A stretch of DNA of 26,059 bases from an uncultured Eubacteriales bacterium (lineage in GTDB: Bacteria; Bacillota; Clostridia; Oscillospirales; Oscillospiraceae): positions 1 through 26,059 of the forward strand of contig URDK01000029.1 in assembly GCA_900546485.1 (NCBI GenBank), written 5' to 3'. Shown in pieces: positions 25,366 through 26,059 of this stretch. Made by a program: the position numbers and the translations under genes. The notes beneath the pieces are model-generated. The model ran no database searches. It was not told the origin of the DNA and saw only the letters and a list, made by a program, of their open reading frames with translations. Position 1 is the stretch's first letter, and each line of letters starts with the position of its first letter.

Positions 25366-25394
25366 TTGCAAAAGCTCAGGGCTCGTGGTAAGAT
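25366..25394 (+). promoter_or_regulatory. Promoter of the HD-domain gene
   Basis: TTGCAA (25366-25371) and TAAGAT (25389-25394) are 17 bp apart. Transcription would start near 25401, just before the ribosome binding site. Confidence 0.7.
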
Positions 25395-25419
25395 ACCATC
25401 CTGAGAGGAGCTGATAGCG

Positions 25420-25980
25420 TTGACGGCAAGGGAATTCATGGACTTTCTGCACGTTTTGGAGAAAATGAAGTGCAACACGCGCCACGGCTGGACCAGCACG
25501 GGCAGGCACGAGTCGGTGGCTGAGCACAGCTATCGCCTTTGCGCGATGGCTTTTCTGCTGCGGGATGAGTTCCCGGGCATAGACATGGAGAAGGTGCTGC
25601 ACATGTGCATAGTCCACGACTGGGGCGAGGCGGTGACGGGGGACATCCCGTCGTTCCTGAAGACGGACGCGGATGAGGCGACGGAGACGGACGCGGTGGG
25701 CGGCCTGACGGCGCGGTTGCCCGACAAGAAGGCGGAGCTGGACGCTCTTTTTGCCGAACTCACGGCCCTGGAGACGCCCGAGGCGAAGCTTTACAAGGCA
25801 CTGGACCGCATCGAGGCGGTCATACAGCATAACGAGGCGCCGCTGGACACCTGGATCGAGTTGGAGCGGACGCTGAATCTCGAGTACGGCGTGGCCGACT
25901 GTGCCAATTTCCCGTTCATGGCCGAGCTGCGCGAGATAGCCGCCGACGATACCTGTAAGAAACTCGCCGACGCCGAATAA
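25420..25980 (+). CDS. HD-domain phosphohydrolase (YfbR/HDDC2-like)
   Basis: A 186-residue metal-dependent phosphohydrolase. The HD motifs are ESVAEHS (His36), IVHDWGE (His66-Asp67, Glu70) followed by TGDIPSF, and a later DRIEAV (about Asp128). This arrangement is that of YfbR/HDDC2 proteins, which remove phosphate from 5'-deoxyribonucleotides. The substrate here is inferred from the family. I chose TTG 25420: AGAGGAG (25404-25410) lies nine bases upstream and the sequence begins as usual with a short helix (REFMDFLHVLEKMK). The gene is divergent from the amidohydrolase operon and has its own promoter. Confidence 0.87.
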   Translation: MTAREFMDFLHVLEKMKCNTRHGWTSTGRHESVAEHSYRLCAMAFLLRDEFPGIDMEKVLHMCIVHDWGEAVTGDIPSFLKTDADEATETDAVGGLTARLPDKKAELDALFAELTALETPEAKLYKALDRIEAVIQHNEAPLDTWIELERTLNLEYGVADCANFPFMAELREIAADDTCKKLADAE

Positions 25981-26023
25981 ATCGCCCTTCGCTGCGCGCT
26001 CCGCGCGCGAATAAAAGTTTCGT

Positions 26024-26059
26024 CCACCTTTTCAAAGGTGGCAGGGTCCAGGGACAGCG
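26024..26059. repeat. Partial hairpin repeat at right edge
   Basis: A perfect inverted repeat CCACCTTT/AAAGGTGG (26024-26031, 26034-26041, loop TC) is followed by GGGTCCAGGGACAG and cut by the window end. It looks like one end of a dispersed intergenic repeat rather than a terminator, because no T run follows. The stretch 25981-26023 is GC-rich with a short CGCGC hairpin and no gene. Confidence 0.45.

Noticed and set aside
24022..25404. Plus-strand open frame of 460 codons opposite the amidohydrolase
   Set aside because: An antisense shadow; the minus strand shows all amidohydrolase metal ligands and a good ribosome binding site.

Overview
The window looks like a chromosomal segment of a GC-rich member of the Clostridia, probably Oscillospirales. 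This placement is inference from several signs: two tRNA-sensing T-box leaders, a purine riboswitch, strong sigma-A type promoters and Shine-Dalgarno sites, lipoprotein-anchored ABC transporters, and a fused NfnAB-type oxidoreductase. Genes are dense, on both strands, and most sit in short, well-delimited operons. No tRNA, rRNA, CRISPR array, insertion sequence or phage gene was seen.

Left part (1-7740). The 3' part of a large, probably exported surface protein ends at a strong terminator. A methionine-type T-box leader then controls metN-metI-metQ, a complete methionine ABC importer. A bidirectional terminator separates it from a convergent two-gene unit on the minus strand: a small single-pass membrane protein translationally coupled to an M3-family oligoendopeptidase.

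Middle (7839-16240). This is a purine salvage block. Xanthine phosphoribosyltransferase is followed by a guanine-type purine riboswitch with an intrinsic terminator, then a BMP-family lipoprotein, a double ABC ATPase and two permeases (a nucleoside/purine importer). Two large hairpins separate the lipoprotein gene from the ATPase gene. Next comes a stand-alone 759-residue protein that fuses both subunits of the electron-bifurcating ferredoxin/NAD(H)-NADP(H) oxidoreductase Nfn.

Right part (16243-25332), all on the minus strand. In transcription order: an operon of an MTA/SAH-deaminase-like amidohydrolase, an M20 dipeptidase, a cupin and a MarR-type regulator; then a stand-alone trpB2 under a tryptophan T-box; then a serine-palmitoyltransferase-like alpha-oxoamine synthase overlapping a short-chain reductase; then an intracellular GH13 alpha-glucosidase. 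A divergent HD-domain phosphohydrolase (plus strand) closes the window and is followed by what looks like part of a dispersed hairpin repeat.

The most interesting spot is the alpha-oxoamine synthase/reductase pair. Its motifs resemble serine palmitoyltransferase rather than BioF or Kbl, which suggests a sphingoid-base-like pathway in a Clostridia-type genome. Its promoter is a perfect TTGACA-N17-TATAAT overlapped by a 38-bp AT-rich palindrome made of two abutting TTAAAA-NN-TTTTAA boxes, an apparent operator with no obvious cognate regulator.
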